Positions 27,159 through 34,813 of a stretch of DNA of 64,000 nt are shown piece by piece. Each line of letters begins with the position of its first letter. Positions within the stretch are counted from its first letter, which is position 1. This stretch comes from Anaerolineaceae bacterium (lineage in GTDB: Bacteria; Chloroflexota; Anaerolineae; Promineifilales; Promineifilaceae). Under the pieces are notes generated by a model. The model did no database searches. It saw only the letters and a list, made by a program, of their open reading frames with translations, and was not told the DNA's origin. The DNA lies in assembly GCA_002699125.1 (NCBI GenBank), contig PABI01000067.1, positions 1-64,000 of the forward strand. Direction: 5' to 3'. The translations under genes were made by a program, and so were the position numbers.

Positions 27159-27250
27159 GCTGCTCAACGATGTTGAGCGCAGCCGAATCGTTACGCAGAT
27201 TCTCTCTCTTTTCTCTGCGCCCTCTGCGCTCTCCGCGGTTTGCTTCTAGA
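27122..27250. repeat. intergenic repeat, CAGATTACGCAGATT family with nested palindrome
   Basis: The element begins inside the beta-helix gene (ATCCGCAGATTGCGCAGG), supplies its last codons and stop, and ends with TCTCTGCGCTCTCCGCGGTTT before the next gene's AGAGGAG. In the middle it is interrupted by CTCAACGATGTTGAG (27161-27175), the same 15-base mini-palindrome type found inside the repeats at 22234 and 39184. Confidence 0.72.
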
Positions 27251-27264
27251 GGAGTACAACTTTG

Positions 27265-28506
27265 ATGCGTGCAGCAACTGGTAAAAGCAGCACACACAAC
27301 TTCAAACTAACTTACCTCATCGGCACCTATCCGCTGCTCACGACGACCTTCATTGATCGTGAGATCAGGCTGCTGCGGCAGCGGGGCGTGACGGTCCAGG
27401 TGGTGTCGATTCGTCGTCCGAAACGGCCGCTTTCACCGGAGCAGGAACTGTTGGCAACGGATGTGCTCTATTTGCTGCCTGTTTCGCCGGTTAAGTTGGT
27501 CGCTGCTTTTTTGTGGGCTGGGGTGTTACGGCCGTTCATCACCTGGCGCACCCTGTTCTACCTGCTCACCCGGCCTCATCCCGACTTCAAGGCGCGGCTC
27601 AAAACCATCCTGCACTTTGGTACCGGCGTGTACGCCGCCTTTTTGCAGCGTCAGCAGCCGGGGCACCACATTCACGCCCACTTTGTGGACCGGGCGGCCA
27701 CGGCGGCCATCGTCATGAGCCGCCTGTTGAATCGGCCGTACAGCGTCACCGCCCACGCCAACGACATTTACGTCGATCCGGTTTTGCTGCCGGAAAAAAT
27801 GGCGGAGGCTAAGTTTGTGGCGACCTGCACCCGGTACAATGAAACGCACCTGGCCAGGCTGAACGGCAACGGTATGGGCAAGAAGCTGCATTGCATTTAT
27901 CACGGTTTGGACATCGATCAGTACCAGCCAGTGAAGGGAAAACGGCCGTCCACCACCCCGCTCCTACTTGCCGTCGGCCAGCTTAAAGAAAAAAAAGGGT
28001 TCGCCCATCTGCTCCGCGCCTGCCGCTTGCTGAAAGATCAGGCGTACGACTTCCAATGCCACATCGTGGGCGAGGGGCCGGACCGGCAGGCGCTCACCCA
28101 CCAGATTCAGCAGCTTGGCTTGGGTGAAACGGTGGAACTGTGCGGCGCGCTGCCGCACCAGGGCGTCATCGATAAGTATCGCGCAGCGGACATTTTTGTG
28201 CTGCCCTGCATCACTGGCCAAGATGGCGACCGGGACGGTATCCCCAACGTGATTTTGGAGGCGATGGCCATGGAACTGCCCGTCGTGTCCACACGCCATT
28301 CCGGCATTCCCGAGGTGGTTGTGGATGGCGTGAACGGCCTGCTGGTGCCGCCGGCCGATGACACGGCGTTGGCGCGGGCATTGGCGAAGTTGCTGGATGA
28401 TGAGAACGGCCGTTCCCAACTAGGCCAGCGCGGCCGCCAAACCGTTATCGAATCATTTTCTGTCGAGAAAAACGTAGAACGTTTATTAACACAATTTATG
28501 GATTAA
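27265..28506 (+). CDS. GT4-family glycosyltransferase (WcaL-like)
   Basis: The 413-residue protein starts at ATG 27265 with AGAGGAG 10 bases upstream. It has the N-terminal pattern of colanic-acid-type GT4 enzymes (TYPLLTTTFIDREIRLLRQRG) and HIHAHFVDRAATAA in the first Rossmann domain. The donor domain has AVGQLKEKKGFAHLLRA and the C-terminal GIPNVILEAMAMELPVV with the conserved glutamates. It transfers a nucleotide-activated sugar to the growing lipid-linked unit; donor and acceptor are unknown. The next gene starts 3 bases after its stop. Confidence 0.9.
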   Translation: MRAATGKSSTHNFKLTYLIGTYPLLTTTFIDREIRLLRQRGVTVQVVSIRRPKRPLSPEQELLATDVLYLLPVSPVKLVAAFLWAGVLRPFITWRTLFYLLTRPHPDFKARLKTILHFGTGVYAAFLQRQQPGHHIHAHFVDRAATAAIVMSRLLNRPYSVTAHANDIYVDPVLLPEKMAEAKFVATCTRYNETHLARLNGNGMGKKLHCIYHGLDIDQYQPVKGKRPSTTPLLLAVGQLKEKKGFAHLLRACRLLKDQAYDFQCHIVGEGPDRQALTHQIQQLGLGETVELCGALPHQGVIDKYRAADIFVLPCITGQDGDRDGIPNVILEAMAMELPVVSTRHSGIPEVVVDGVNGLLVPPADDTALARALAKLLDDENGRSQLGQRGRQTVIESFSVEKNVERLLTQFMD

Positions 28507-28508
28507 TT

Positions 28509-29531
28509 ATGCTTGCTCAAACAGTTGAACAATTTTCCCCACTTAGTGAACGCGCTCTATTTTTGGTTTGGGGACCACCCAGCCACGGCCCGCGCAGCCA
28601 GGTTTTTGCTCGGAAGCTGGGCATTGACGCGCTGCACTTTGTCCATGCCACCAAACGACGTGGCCTGCTGGCGGCGCCCTTCAAATACAGCTACCAGGCA
28701 ATCAAAACGCTCTGGCTGCTGTTTCGGGAGCGACCGAAGATCGTGTTTGTGCAGAGCCCACCCAGCTTTGCTGTCTTTTTTGTTTATTTGTACTGCCTGG
28801 TGATGAACGGCCGTTTTGTGGTAGACGCCCACAGTGATGCCATGCAGGCACCGTACTGGACCCGCCCCCAATGGTTGTACCGCTTTCTGGCCCGGCAAGC
28901 CGTCACCACCATCGTCACCAACGAGCATTTTCAGGCGCAAATCAACAGTTGGGGCGGCCACGCCTTTGTCTTGCGTGACATTCCCACCACGTTTACCAAA
29001 GCTGACGCTTACCATTTTGATGGTGACTTTAACGTGGTGGTCGTCAATACCTTTGCCGAGGACGAGCCGTTGGCCGAAGTGTTATCGGCGGCGGCTGAGC
29101 TCGAAGACGCACACTTTTACGTCACCGGCAAAAAGCGCAGCGACGGCCAGCCCATCCCCGGCCCGGTGCCGCCTAACGTGCACTTCACCGGCTTTCTGCC
29201 CAACGAAGAATATTATGCGATGCTGGACGGCTGCCAGGCGGTGATGTGCCTGACGACGCGCGACCACACGATGCAGCGTGGCGCCTGCGAGGCGCTCTCG
29301 TTGGGCAAACCGATCATTACGTCGGATTGGCCGCTGCTGCGCACCTACTTCAATAAGGGGACGGTGCATGTGGATAACACCACGGCAGGCATTGGCCAGG
29401 GTGTGCAGGAGATGATGGCGGCATACGGCCGTTACCAATCCGGCATCAAGCAGTTACAAACCGAACAGCAGCAGGAATGGCACAGCAAAATCACGCTGCT
29501 CACCGAATTAATCCAGCAATCATTGAACTGA
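28509..29531 (+). CDS. GT-B glycosyltransferase
   Basis: The 340-residue protein has a two-domain GT-B layout. The N-terminal half includes FLVWGPPSHGPRSQVFARKLG and IVFVQSPPSFAVFFVYLY. The C-terminal half has VHFTGFLPNEEYYAMLDGC and RGACEALSLGKPII, the place of the E-x7-E donor motif (only one glutamate is obvious). It is shorter than typical GT4 enzymes. It is coupled to the preceding glycosyltransferase (3-base gap) and probably adds the next sugar of the repeat. Confidence 0.82.
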   Translation: MLAQTVEQFSPLSERALFLVWGPPSHGPRSQVFARKLGIDALHFVHATKRRGLLAAPFKYSYQAIKTLWLLFRERPKIVFVQSPPSFAVFFVYLYCLVMNGRFVVDAHSDAMQAPYWTRPQWLYRFLARQAVTTIVTNEHFQAQINSWGGHAFVLRDIPTTFTKADAYHFDGDFNVVVVNTFAEDEPLAEVLSAAAELEDAHFYVTGKKRSDGQPIPGPVPPNVHFTGFLPNEEYYAMLDGCQAVMCLTTRDHTMQRGACEALSLGKPIITSDWPLLRTYFNKGTVHVDNTTAGIGQGVQEMMAAYGRYQSGIKQLQTEQQQEWHSKITLLTELIQQSLN

Positions 29532-29570
29532 CTTTTGGCTGGAAAACTTATGGACTGGACGCATTACAAA

Positions 29571-29650
29571 GAATATCCGCAGATTACGCAGATTACACAG
29601 ATTCTCTTTTTCTTTTCTCTGTGTTCTCCGCGCTCTCTGCGGTTTACTTT
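29571..29650. repeat. intergenic repeat, CAGATTACGCAGATT family
   Basis: Left part ATCCGCAGATTACGCAGATTACACAGATT, right part TTCTCTGTGTTCTCCGCGCTCTCTGCGG. The two parts match the elements at 20416 and 27122 and, for the right part, the element at 63698. It fills nearly all of the gap before the GDP-mannose dehydrogenase gene. Confidence 0.78.
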
Positions 29651-29666
29651 CGAGGAGAAATAGGAT

Positions 29667-30986
29667 ATGGCAAACATCAGCATTTTTGGCTTAGGCTACG
29701 TCGGGGCGGTTTCCGCGGCGGCACTGGCAGACAACGGCCACCGGGTTATCGGCGTGGACGTGAATCCGACGAAGGTGGAGATGATCAATGCCGGCCGCAG
29801 CCCCATCATCGAGGCTGGTTTGCCGGAATTGATGCAAAAGGGAGCGGAAGCCGGGCGGATTTGTGCCACGGTGGACAGCTACCAGGCCGTTTTCGACACC
29901 GACCTCTCCATCATTTGCGTGGGGACGCCCAGCCATGCCAACGGCAGCCTGAACCTGAGCTACGTGCAGCGCGTCTGCCAGCAAATTGGCGCGGCGTTAG
30001 CCGACAAATCGGCCTACCACGTGGTGATTGCCCGCAGCACCATGCTGCCCGGCAGCACCGAAGAGTTGGTCATCCCCATCCTGGAAGAGACATCGGGCAA
30101 ACAGGCCGGGCGCGACTTTGGCGTCTGCTTCAACCCAGAATTTTTGCGCGAAGGCAGCTCAATCAAAGATTTTTACGATCCGCCGTTTACCGTGATTGGC
30201 AGCGACGACGAACGCGCCGCCGCTGTGGCCAGCGAGCTGTACGCTATGCTGGATGCCCCGCTGCTCACCGTGCCCCTTAAAACGGCCGAAATGGTCAAGT
30301 ATGCCTGCAACGCCTTCCATGCACTCAAGGTCACCTTTGCCAACGAAATCGGCAATATTTGCAAGCAGCAGAATATCGACAGCCACCAGGTGATGGACAT
30401 TTTTTGCCAGGACACCAAGCTCAACATTTCGCCTTACTATCTAAAGCCGGGCTTTGCTTTTGGCGGTTCCTGCTTACCCAAAGATTTACGGGCGCTACTC
30501 TACCATGCCCGCCAGCTAGACCAGGAACCACCAGTGCTGCAAGCTGTCTTGCGCAGCAACCGGCAGCAAGTCGACAAGGCGTACCAGCTAATCCGGCGCA
30601 CGCGCCACAAGCGGGTCGGCGTTTTGGGCTTCAGCTTCAAGGCCGGCACCGACGACCTGCGCGAAAGCCCGATGGTAGAGCTGGTGGAGCGGCTCATCGG
30701 CAAAGGATACCAGCTGCGCGTCTATGATCGGAACGTCTCGTTGGCCAATCTGCAAGGGGCTAACCGGGCCTACATCGAGAAGGAAATTCCGCACATTGCC
30801 TCGCTGATGTGTGATTCCGTTGAGGATGTGCTGGCGGATTGTGAGGTGGTGGTGGTTGGCAACGGCGCGCCGGAGTTTCGCCAGGTGCTGGATCAGGTAC
30901 GGCCGGAGCAAATCGTCATCGATCTTATCCGTATTAGCGACGAGACTGGCCATTTGAACGGACATTACAACGGCATCTGCTGGTAA
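29667..30986 (+). CDS. GDP-mannose 6-dehydrogenase (AlgD-like)
   Basis: The 439-residue protein follows the AlgD pattern along its whole length rather than the shorter UDP-glucose dehydrogenase pattern. It starts ISIFGLGYVGAV (NAD-binding GxGxxG), has ICVGTPSHANG, NPEFLREGSSIKDF, the catalytic cysteine in FAFGGSCLPKDLRAL (about residues 261-275), LGFSFKAGTDDLRESP, and the AlgD-type ending GICW. The enzyme oxidises GDP-mannose to GDP-mannuronate with two NAD+. It therefore predicts a mannuronic-acid-type uronate in the polymer. No alginate polymerase genes are nearby, so the product is probably a heteropolymer built by the Wzx/Wzy route. Confidence 0.9.
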   Translation: MANISIFGLGYVGAVSAAALADNGHRVIGVDVNPTKVEMINAGRSPIIEAGLPELMQKGAEAGRICATVDSYQAVFDTDLSIICVGTPSHANGSLNLSYVQRVCQQIGAALADKSAYHVVIARSTMLPGSTEELVIPILEETSGKQAGRDFGVCFNPEFLREGSSIKDFYDPPFTVIGSDDERAAAVASELYAMLDAPLLTVPLKTAEMVKYACNAFHALKVTFANEIGNICKQQNIDSHQVMDIFCQDTKLNISPYYLKPGFAFGGSCLPKDLRALLYHARQLDQEPPVLQAVLRSNRQQVDKAYQLIRRTRHKRVGVLGFSFKAGTDDLRESPMVELVERLIGKGYQLRVYDRNVSLANLQGANRAYIEKEIPHIASLMCDSVEDVLADCEVVVVGNGAPEFRQVLDQVRPEQIVIDLIRISDETGHLNGHYNGICW

Positions 30987-30993
30987 GAATGAA

Positions 30994-31078
30994 TATCCAC
31001 AGATTTCGGAGATTATGCAGATTAGGTTTTCTAAAATCTGCGTAATCTGTGCAATCTGTGCAATCTGCGGATTATTTT
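30994..31078. repeat. intergenic inverted repeat, CAGATTACGCAGATT family
   Basis: ATCCACAGATTTCGGAGATTATGCAGATT on the left faces AATCTGCGTAATCTGTGCAATCTGTG...GCGGAT on the right. The transcript could form a long imperfect hairpin between the dehydrogenase and the next glycosyltransferase. Same family as 20416, 27122 and 29571. Confidence 0.76.
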
Positions 31079-31093
31079 CCGAGGAGGCAGGTT

Positions 31094-32290
31094 ATGAGTG
31101 CTCAAAACAAGCCAAAACGACACTGCATGATTGTACATGCCTACTATCCGGTGGGGGAAACGCGCGTGCAGCGGGAGGCGCTGGCGCTGATCGATGCCGG
31201 ATATGCGGTGGATGTAATTTGCCTGCGCGAGCCGGGCGAAGGGCCTAGAGTTGAAGAAGACGGCGTGCAGATTTATCGCCTGCCGGTGCGGCGACACAAA
31301 GGCTACGGTTTGTTCGTGCAGCTGCTGGAGTACCTGGTTTTCCTGATTCTGGCGTCGATGCGGGTGACCGTTTTGCATCTGCGCCAGCGGTACGGCACGG
31401 TGCAGATTCACAACCTGCCCGATTTTCTTATCTTTGCTGGTTTGGTGCCTAAGCTTACCGGAGCGCGGCTGATTTTGGATTTGCATGATCTAATGCCGGA
31501 ATTTTTTGCTTCCAAGTTTGACAGCGGGATGGAGAGCCGGGCGGTGCGGTTGGTTATCTGGCAGGAGCGAATTTCGTGCCGGTTTGCCGATCACGTCATC
31601 ACCGTGACGGAAAGCTGGCGGCAGACGCTGATCGCACGTGGCGTTCCCGCTTACAAAGTGAGCGTGGTGATGAACGTGGCCGATCCCCGTATTTTTAAGC
31701 GGAATGGGAAACGGCCGTCACCCAACGGCCACGGTTTCCATCTCATTTACCACGGGACGTTTGCTCACCGGTATGGGGTTGATTTGATTTTACGAGCGGT
31801 GGAACGGGTACGGCCGTCTCTGCCCAACATTCATGCCTCCCTGCTGGGCGGCGGTGAATATCGGGATGCGCTGGTGCAGCTGGCTGAGGAGCTCGATCTG
31901 GCAGACCACGTCGAAATCAGCCCGACGCTGCTGCCCGCCAATGAGCTGCCGCCGCTGCTGCAACAGGCCGATGCCGGCATCGTGCCCAATCGCAGCAACA
32001 TCTTTACCGATGGCCTGCTGCCCACCAAGCTGATGGAGTACGTGGCCGTGGGCACGCCCGTCATCGCAGCCCGCACGCCCACCATCACCACTTACTTTGA
32101 TGACCAGATGGTGCAGTTCTTTACACCAAACGACGTAGATGACCTGACGCGCTGCATTCTCGAACTCGGTCAGGACAAGGCCCGACGCGATGCATTGTCT
32201 CAAAACGCAGACAAATTCAACCAGCAGTACAGTTGGGAAAACGTAGCCGCGAATTATGTAGCGCTCATAGATCGACAAAATAAAGATTAG
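31094..32290 (+). CDS. GT4-family glycosyltransferase
   Basis: ATG 31094 is preceded by GAGGAGGCAGG; 398 residues. The N-terminal Rossmann domain has HAYYPVGETRVQREALAL and the acceptor-side motif LDLHDLMPEFF. The C-terminal domain has LIYHGTFAHRYGVDLILRA and the donor-site region GLLPTKLMEYVAVGTPVI. The order resembles WbuB-like enzymes, which transfer 6-deoxy or N-acetyl amino sugars, but the donor is not predictable here. It lies in the distal, repeat-rich half of the polysaccharide locus. Confidence 0.88.
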   Translation: MSAQNKPKRHCMIVHAYYPVGETRVQREALALIDAGYAVDVICLREPGEGPRVEEDGVQIYRLPVRRHKGYGLFVQLLEYLVFLILASMRVTVLHLRQRYGTVQIHNLPDFLIFAGLVPKLTGARLILDLHDLMPEFFASKFDSGMESRAVRLVIWQERISCRFADHVITVTESWRQTLIARGVPAYKVSVVMNVADPRIFKRNGKRPSPNGHGFHLIYHGTFAHRYGVDLILRAVERVRPSLPNIHASLLGGGEYRDALVQLAEELDLADHVEISPTLLPANELPPLLQQADAGIVPNRSNIFTDGLLPTKLMEYVAVGTPVIAARTPTITTYFDDQMVQFFTPNDVDDLTRCILELGQDKARRDALSQNADKFNQQYSWENVAANYVALIDRQNKD

Positions 32291-32374
32291 TCTCCATTTC
32301 CCCGGAAGCCGCATTCCTGTTGTTTGTGAATCTGGAAGTTTTCGGGGGGATTTTCTGGAAACGAGGTGAAAAAA

Positions 32375-33514
32375 ATGGAAGAAATCATCGTGCTACCTAA
32401 ACAATCAGATTCTTCTTTGAGCCAGTCTGACACATACCATACGCGGCTCTCTTCTGCTACGGAAGATGAGGCGTGGGACGCATTCTTGCGGCAAGCAGAA
32501 GCAGGTGATTTGTTGCAAAGCAGCAAATGGGCTGAGCTGAAGCAGGAAACAGGCTGGCAGGTAAGTAGATTGGTGGTTGAGCGAGACGGCCGTATCGTGG
32601 CCGGTGCTCAACTATTAGTACGTTCCCTGCCGTTTCCCCTGGGCAAAATAGCCTACGTACCGCGCGGCCCGGTATTGTCAGCCGATGAGCCAGAGCTGGT
32701 TCAGCTGGTTTTGAAAAAGCTGCAAACCATTGCCCGTGCCCAACGGTTACAACTGCTCATCGTGCAGCCACCGCAGCGCTACGAAGCGCTCGTTCAACAT
32801 TTGCCATCCCATCGGTTTCACCCCACGCGGGTCAAAATAGCCCCGCGAAGTACGCTGCGGATTGATCTGCGGCCTGACGAGGACGAAATTTTGGGGCAGA
32901 TGCGCAGCAGCACACGTGCCAATGTTCGTCGCAGTGCCCGCAAAGGGATTGTGGTACGGCAAGGCAGCGAAGCTGATCTGGGTATTTTTATGCAGCTGCA
33001 TGCGGCTAGCAGCGAGCGGCAAGGCTTCTCCACCGCCTCAGAAGAATATTATGCACATATGTGGCGGCTTTTTGCTCCCTCTGGTCGGGGCGCGTTGCTC
33101 ATTAGTGAATATGAAGGTAAACCCGTTTCAGCCATGTTGGCCGTGGGCTTTGGCAAAACTGTTTGGGCCAAGCGGTTTGGCTGGTCGGGTGAGCAGCCAA
33201 AGCGGTCGCCTAATGAAGGGTTGCTGTGGGCCGTAATGCAGTGGGCCAAATCCCAGGGATATCACTGGTTCGACCAGGACGGGGTGAAGTGGGAAGCGGC
33301 CGAAGCATTGGCTAATGATCAGCCTATTCCGGAATCGGTTAAAAAGTCGGCCAGCTATTTTAAAGTGGGGTTTGGCGGCCAGCCGATGCTCTTCCCCCAG
33401 GCGAATGTTTATATCTACAATCCTGTTTTGCGGTTTTGTTACACATCACTTTTCCCCAAACTGGCGCGCTGGCCCCTTACAAAAAAATTGATTACGCGGT
33501 TGAGATTGGGATGA
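32375..33514 (+). CDS. FemAB/FemX-like peptidyl- or acyl-transferase
   Basis: I chose ATG 32375, six bases after AGGTG; GTG 32366 is possible. The 379-residue protein has the tandem GNAT fold of FemABX enzymes: LLQSSKWAELKQETGW near the start, the paired-arginine segment MRSSTRANVRRSARKG (about 170-185), and the C-terminal YHWFDQDGVKWEAAEA. FemX-type proteins transfer an amino acid from aminoacyl-tRNA to peptidoglycan precursors. In polysaccharide loci relatives may acylate amino sugars, which fits the upstream aminotransferase. The precise substrate is unknown. Confidence 0.82.
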   Translation: MEEIIVLPKQSDSSLSQSDTYHTRLSSATEDEAWDAFLRQAEAGDLLQSSKWAELKQETGWQVSRLVVERDGRIVAGAQLLVRSLPFPLGKIAYVPRGPVLSADEPELVQLVLKKLQTIARAQRLQLLIVQPPQRYEALVQHLPSHRFHPTRVKIAPRSTLRIDLRPDEDEILGQMRSSTRANVRRSARKGIVVRQGSEADLGIFMQLHAASSERQGFSTASEEYYAHMWRLFAPSGRGALLISEYEGKPVSAMLAVGFGKTVWAKRFGWSGEQPKRSPNEGLLWAVMQWAKSQGYHWFDQDGVKWEAAEALANDQPIPESVKKSASYFKVGFGGQPMLFPQANVYIYNPVLRFCYTSLFPKLARWPLTKKLITRLRLG

Positions 33515-33563
33515 AATGGAAAACGGCCGTAAACAATAAAACAATTAGCAACTGGAGCTCATA

Positions 33564-34607
33564 ATGGAAATTGCATGCATCAACCCCGCCCAAGACCCAA
33601 TTTGGCAGCAGCTGGTAAGCCAACAAGCCAGCACCGTTTTTCATTCACCAGCATGGATGCGCGTGTTGCAGGAGACATATCAGTTTGACATTGGTGCACA
33701 TGTGCTGTTGGATGAGGCTGGCAACCCACGAGCGGGCATCCCCTTCTGCACGATTGATGACATGATGGATCCGCGCATGGCTTGCCTGCCATTTTCCGAT
33801 TTTTGCGATCCGCTGGTAGCCAGCCTTGATGAGTGGCGTTGCCTGGCAGACCGCTTGCTGCAGAATGGCCAGCGCATCAGCCTGCGCTGTTTACACAACC
33901 AGGTGCCGTTAGAAGACAAACGATTCATGCTGGCGGGCCGGGCTAAATGGCACTGTGTAGATTTGCAGCGGGATGAAGAAGATATTTGGCAAGGGTTACA
34001 TGGTTCGGCCCGTCGCGCCATTAAAAAGGCGCAGCGCAGTGGCGTCACCGTGCGAACTTCCCGGCAGAAGGAAGATTTACGGGCGTTTTTTGAGCTCCAT
34101 TTGAGCGTTCGTAAGTATAAATACAAGCTGCTGGCCCAACCTTATCGCTTTTTTGAGAACATTTGGCAGCAGTTCATTGCGCCGGGTAAGGGGGCTCTGG
34201 TTCTGGCGGTGCACGAAGACACGGTCATTGGCGGCGTGCTATTTCTTGAATGGCAAAATGGACTCTACTACAAATTTAATGCCTCCAATCCAGACCATAT
34301 TGCGCTGCGCCCTAATGATCTGGTTGTGTGGGAAGGCATACGTTTTGGGCAAAGCCAGGGACTTCACTTCCTGGATTTTGGGCTTAGTGATTGGGATCAG
34401 GAGGGGTTGTTACAGTACAAGCGCAAGTTTGCCACAGATGAGAAAACGATCTCAATGCTGCGCTACACGCCAGATGGCTCCCCTTCGGCCAAGGAGAAGC
34501 AGCTGCGCCAGCTTTTGCCCCAGCTTACTGACCTGTTTGTGGATGAATCGGTGCCTGACGGCGTCACCGAAAAAGCGGGTGACGTGCTGTATCAATTCTT
34601 TACGTGA
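33564..34607 (+). CDS. GNAT/FemAB-like acyltransferase (CelD/BcsL type)
   Basis: The 347-residue protein opens with PIWQQLVSQQASTVFHSPAWMRVL, typical of FemAB-like GNAT proteins. It continues with a central acetyltransferase_6-like domain: SARRAIKKAQRSGV at about 150-163, then KYKLLAQPYRFFENIW and NDLVVWEGIRFGQSQG. It follows the FemX-like gene by 49 bases, so the pair may act together on the same lipid-linked or cell-wall amino sugar. It is the last + strand gene of the polysaccharide locus. Confidence 0.78.
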   Translation: MEIACINPAQDPIWQQLVSQQASTVFHSPAWMRVLQETYQFDIGAHVLLDEAGNPRAGIPFCTIDDMMDPRMACLPFSDFCDPLVASLDEWRCLADRLLQNGQRISLRCLHNQVPLEDKRFMLAGRAKWHCVDLQRDEEDIWQGLHGSARRAIKKAQRSGVTVRTSRQKEDLRAFFELHLSVRKYKYKLLAQPYRFFENIWQQFIAPGKGALVLAVHEDTVIGGVLFLEWQNGLYYKFNASNPDHIALRPNDLVVWEGIRFGQSQGLHFLDFGLSDWDQEGLLQYKRKFATDEKTISMLRYTPDGSPSAKEKQLRQLLPQLTDLFVDESVPDGVTEKAGDVLYQFFT

Positions 34608-34690
34608 GGGTGTAATAGATTACAAGCATCACGAAGCAGCAATCCCATTTGCTTTGCTTACGAGCAACGGTTCCGGCTGGCTAGATTTAG

Positions 34691-34730
34691 AGGGATTTTT
34701 CACTGCGCTGCGCTCCGTTCAAAATGACAA
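34691..34730. repeat. short dispersed repeat in the convergent gap
   Basis: AGGGATTTTTCACTGCGCTGCGCTCCGTTCAAAATGACAA resembles small dispersed elements seen in many environmental genomes. Only one copy is clear in this window, so the call rests on general resemblance. Confidence 0.35.
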
Positions 34731-34763
34731 TTGTAGCCCACCACGCTGGGTGAAACGCCAGTA

Positions 34764-34802
34764 GGAGGTGGAGATTGAAGAAAATTTTCAATCTCCACCT
34801 CC
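34764..34802. terminator. bidirectional hairpin between convergent operons
   Basis: A perfect 15-bp stem (GGAGGTGGAGATTGA against TCAATCTCCACCTCC) with an A/T-rich loop lies between the last + gene and the end of argG on -. The position between converging operons makes it a likely bidirectional terminator. There is no strong T-run on either side, so it could equally be a dispersed palindrome. Confidence 0.5.
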
Positions 34803-34813
34803 AATCTCCTCGT

